NCBI RefSeq assembly: GCF_003574655.1
Contig: NZ_QNUM01000002.1
Span: 620,001-684,000 of the forward strand
Source: Cohaesibacter haloalkalitolerans
GTDB taxonomy: Bacteria; Pseudomonadota; Alphaproteobacteria; Rhizobiales; Cohaesibacteraceae
Direction: 5' to 3'
Length of the DNA: 64,000 bases
Below the pieces are notes generated by a model. It made no database searches. It was not told the DNA's origin and was given only the letters and a program-made list of their open reading frames with translations. A program made the translations under genes and the position numbers. Positions 63,541 through 64,000 of the stretch are shown here, in pieces (positions within the stretch are counted from its first letter, which is position 1; each line of letters starts with the position of its first letter).

Positions 63541-64000
63541 ATGATTGACCGTATCAAAGGAACTCTCGGCTCACGGCCATTCGAACTTGCCATCACGGCA
63601 CTCATCGTCTTGAACGCGATCACGCTGGCGCTGGAAACCTGGCCTGCGGCCGAGGCGCGCTTTGGCGGCCTGTTCCATTTTGTTGATCGCGCCATCCTGA
63701 TTGTCTTCGTGGTTGAAATCACATTACGCCTTATGATCCATCGACTGCAGTTCTTCAAGGACCCGTGGTCGCTGTTCGATTTCACGGTGGTGGCCATTGC
63801 GCTGATGCCGACCAGTGGCGCCCTGTCGGTGCTGCGTGCGCTCCGGGTGTTGCGTGTGTTGCGGCTGATCAGTTTTGTGCCTTCCCTGCGGCGCGTGGTG
63901 GGGGCTCTGCTCGAAGCCCTGCCCGGCCTTGGCTCCATCAGCCTGCTGCTCGGTCTGCTCTATTTCGTCTTTGCCGTCATGGCGACCAAGCTCTATGGCC
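63541..64000 (+). CDS. Voltage-gated ion channel (sodium-channel type), N-terminal part, cut by window edge
   Basis: The frame starts at ATG 63541 and runs off the window after 153 residues. It has four membrane helices; the fourth is a voltage sensor with regularly spaced arginines (LRALRVLRVLRLISFVPSLR), followed by the S4-S5 linker and the start of S5 (LLLGLLYFVFAVMATKLYG). This matches bacterial NaChBac-type or ion transporter proteins. The pore and selectivity filter are outside, so sodium or calcium selectivity cannot be told. Confidence 0.88.
   Translation, partial: MIDRIKGTLGSRPFELAITALIVLNAITLALETWPAAEARFGGLFHFVDRAILIVFVVEITLRLMIHRLQFFKDPWSLFDFTVVAIALMPTSGALSVLRALRVLRVLRLISFVPSLRRVVGALLEALPGLGSISLLLGLLYFVFAVMATKLYG

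Overview
The window looks like a chromosomal segment of a free-living, probably marine alphaproteobacterium of the order Hyphomicrobiales (Rhizobiales). The evidence is gene content: a PodJ-type polarity factor, a class I (archaeal-type) lysyl-tRNA synthetase, the TauE/SafE plus TIGR02186 pair, DUF2336, DUF930 and DUF6460 proteins, and the ligase-associated helicase/PdeM pair. I cannot name a genus. Genes are mostly dense, on both strands, with moderately high GC. I see no phage, insertion sequence, CRISPR array or rRNA. One tRNA gene, tRNA-Gly(CCC), lies near the right end.

Left part (1 to about 24.3 kb): the N-terminus of a PAS sensor protein cut by the window edge; a class I aminotransferase; a CrbS/MxtR-like transporter-fused hybrid histidine kinase and, across a small membrane protein, a CrbR-like LuxR response regulator with its own terminator; an endonuclease/exonuclease/phosphatase protein; a secreted coiled-coil protein; DUF2336; NUDIX; MerR; the 1490-residue PodJ-like protein; TauE/SafE with TIGR02186; the DNA-repair pair PdeM plus DEXH helicase; a GGDEF protein; and DUF6460.

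Middle part (24.3 to 50.1 kb): a candidate 53-residue ORF and strong hairpin before a MATE transporter; ArsC; DUF952-pyrD; a degenerate S24-like regulator; class I lysS; TerB; an acyltransferase; thymidine kinase; DUF930; two alpha/beta hydrolases; a fatty-acid hydroxylase-type protein; a periplasmic solute-binding protein; a 1038-residue fusion of a family 2 glycosyltransferase with an esterase; RecQ; MsrA; a second ArsC/Spx-like protein; and two more GGDEF proteins. No EAL or HD-GYP partner is seen.

Right part (50.6 to 64 kb) is the accessory-looking section. The most interesting unit is a four-gene operon (50770-54202): an ATP-grasp ligase related to cyanophycin synthetase/GshF, a free acyl/peptidyl carrier protein, an alpha/beta-hydrolase with a Cys nucleophile (GNCQG), and a YheC/YheD-type ATP-grasp ligase. 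I read it as a small, unfamiliar biosynthetic pathway that activates a carboxylate, carries it on a protein and ligates it further. It is followed by a GlxA-type AraC regulator and a GAPDH gene with a strong inverted repeat in front; a GAPDH beside a biosynthetic cluster raises the possibility of a self-resistance copy. A 25-residue membrane microprotein with a textbook ribosome site lies divergently just upstream. Next is a catabolic operon on the minus strand: TRAP transporter (dctP-Q-M), SDR dehydrogenase, FadR-type GntR regulator and RbsD/FucU mutarotase, with a perfect 18-bp inverted repeat in its promoter that is the likely GntR operator. The end holds a GNAT acetyltransferase, a small P-loop kinase, the tRNA and the start of a voltage-gated ion channel.
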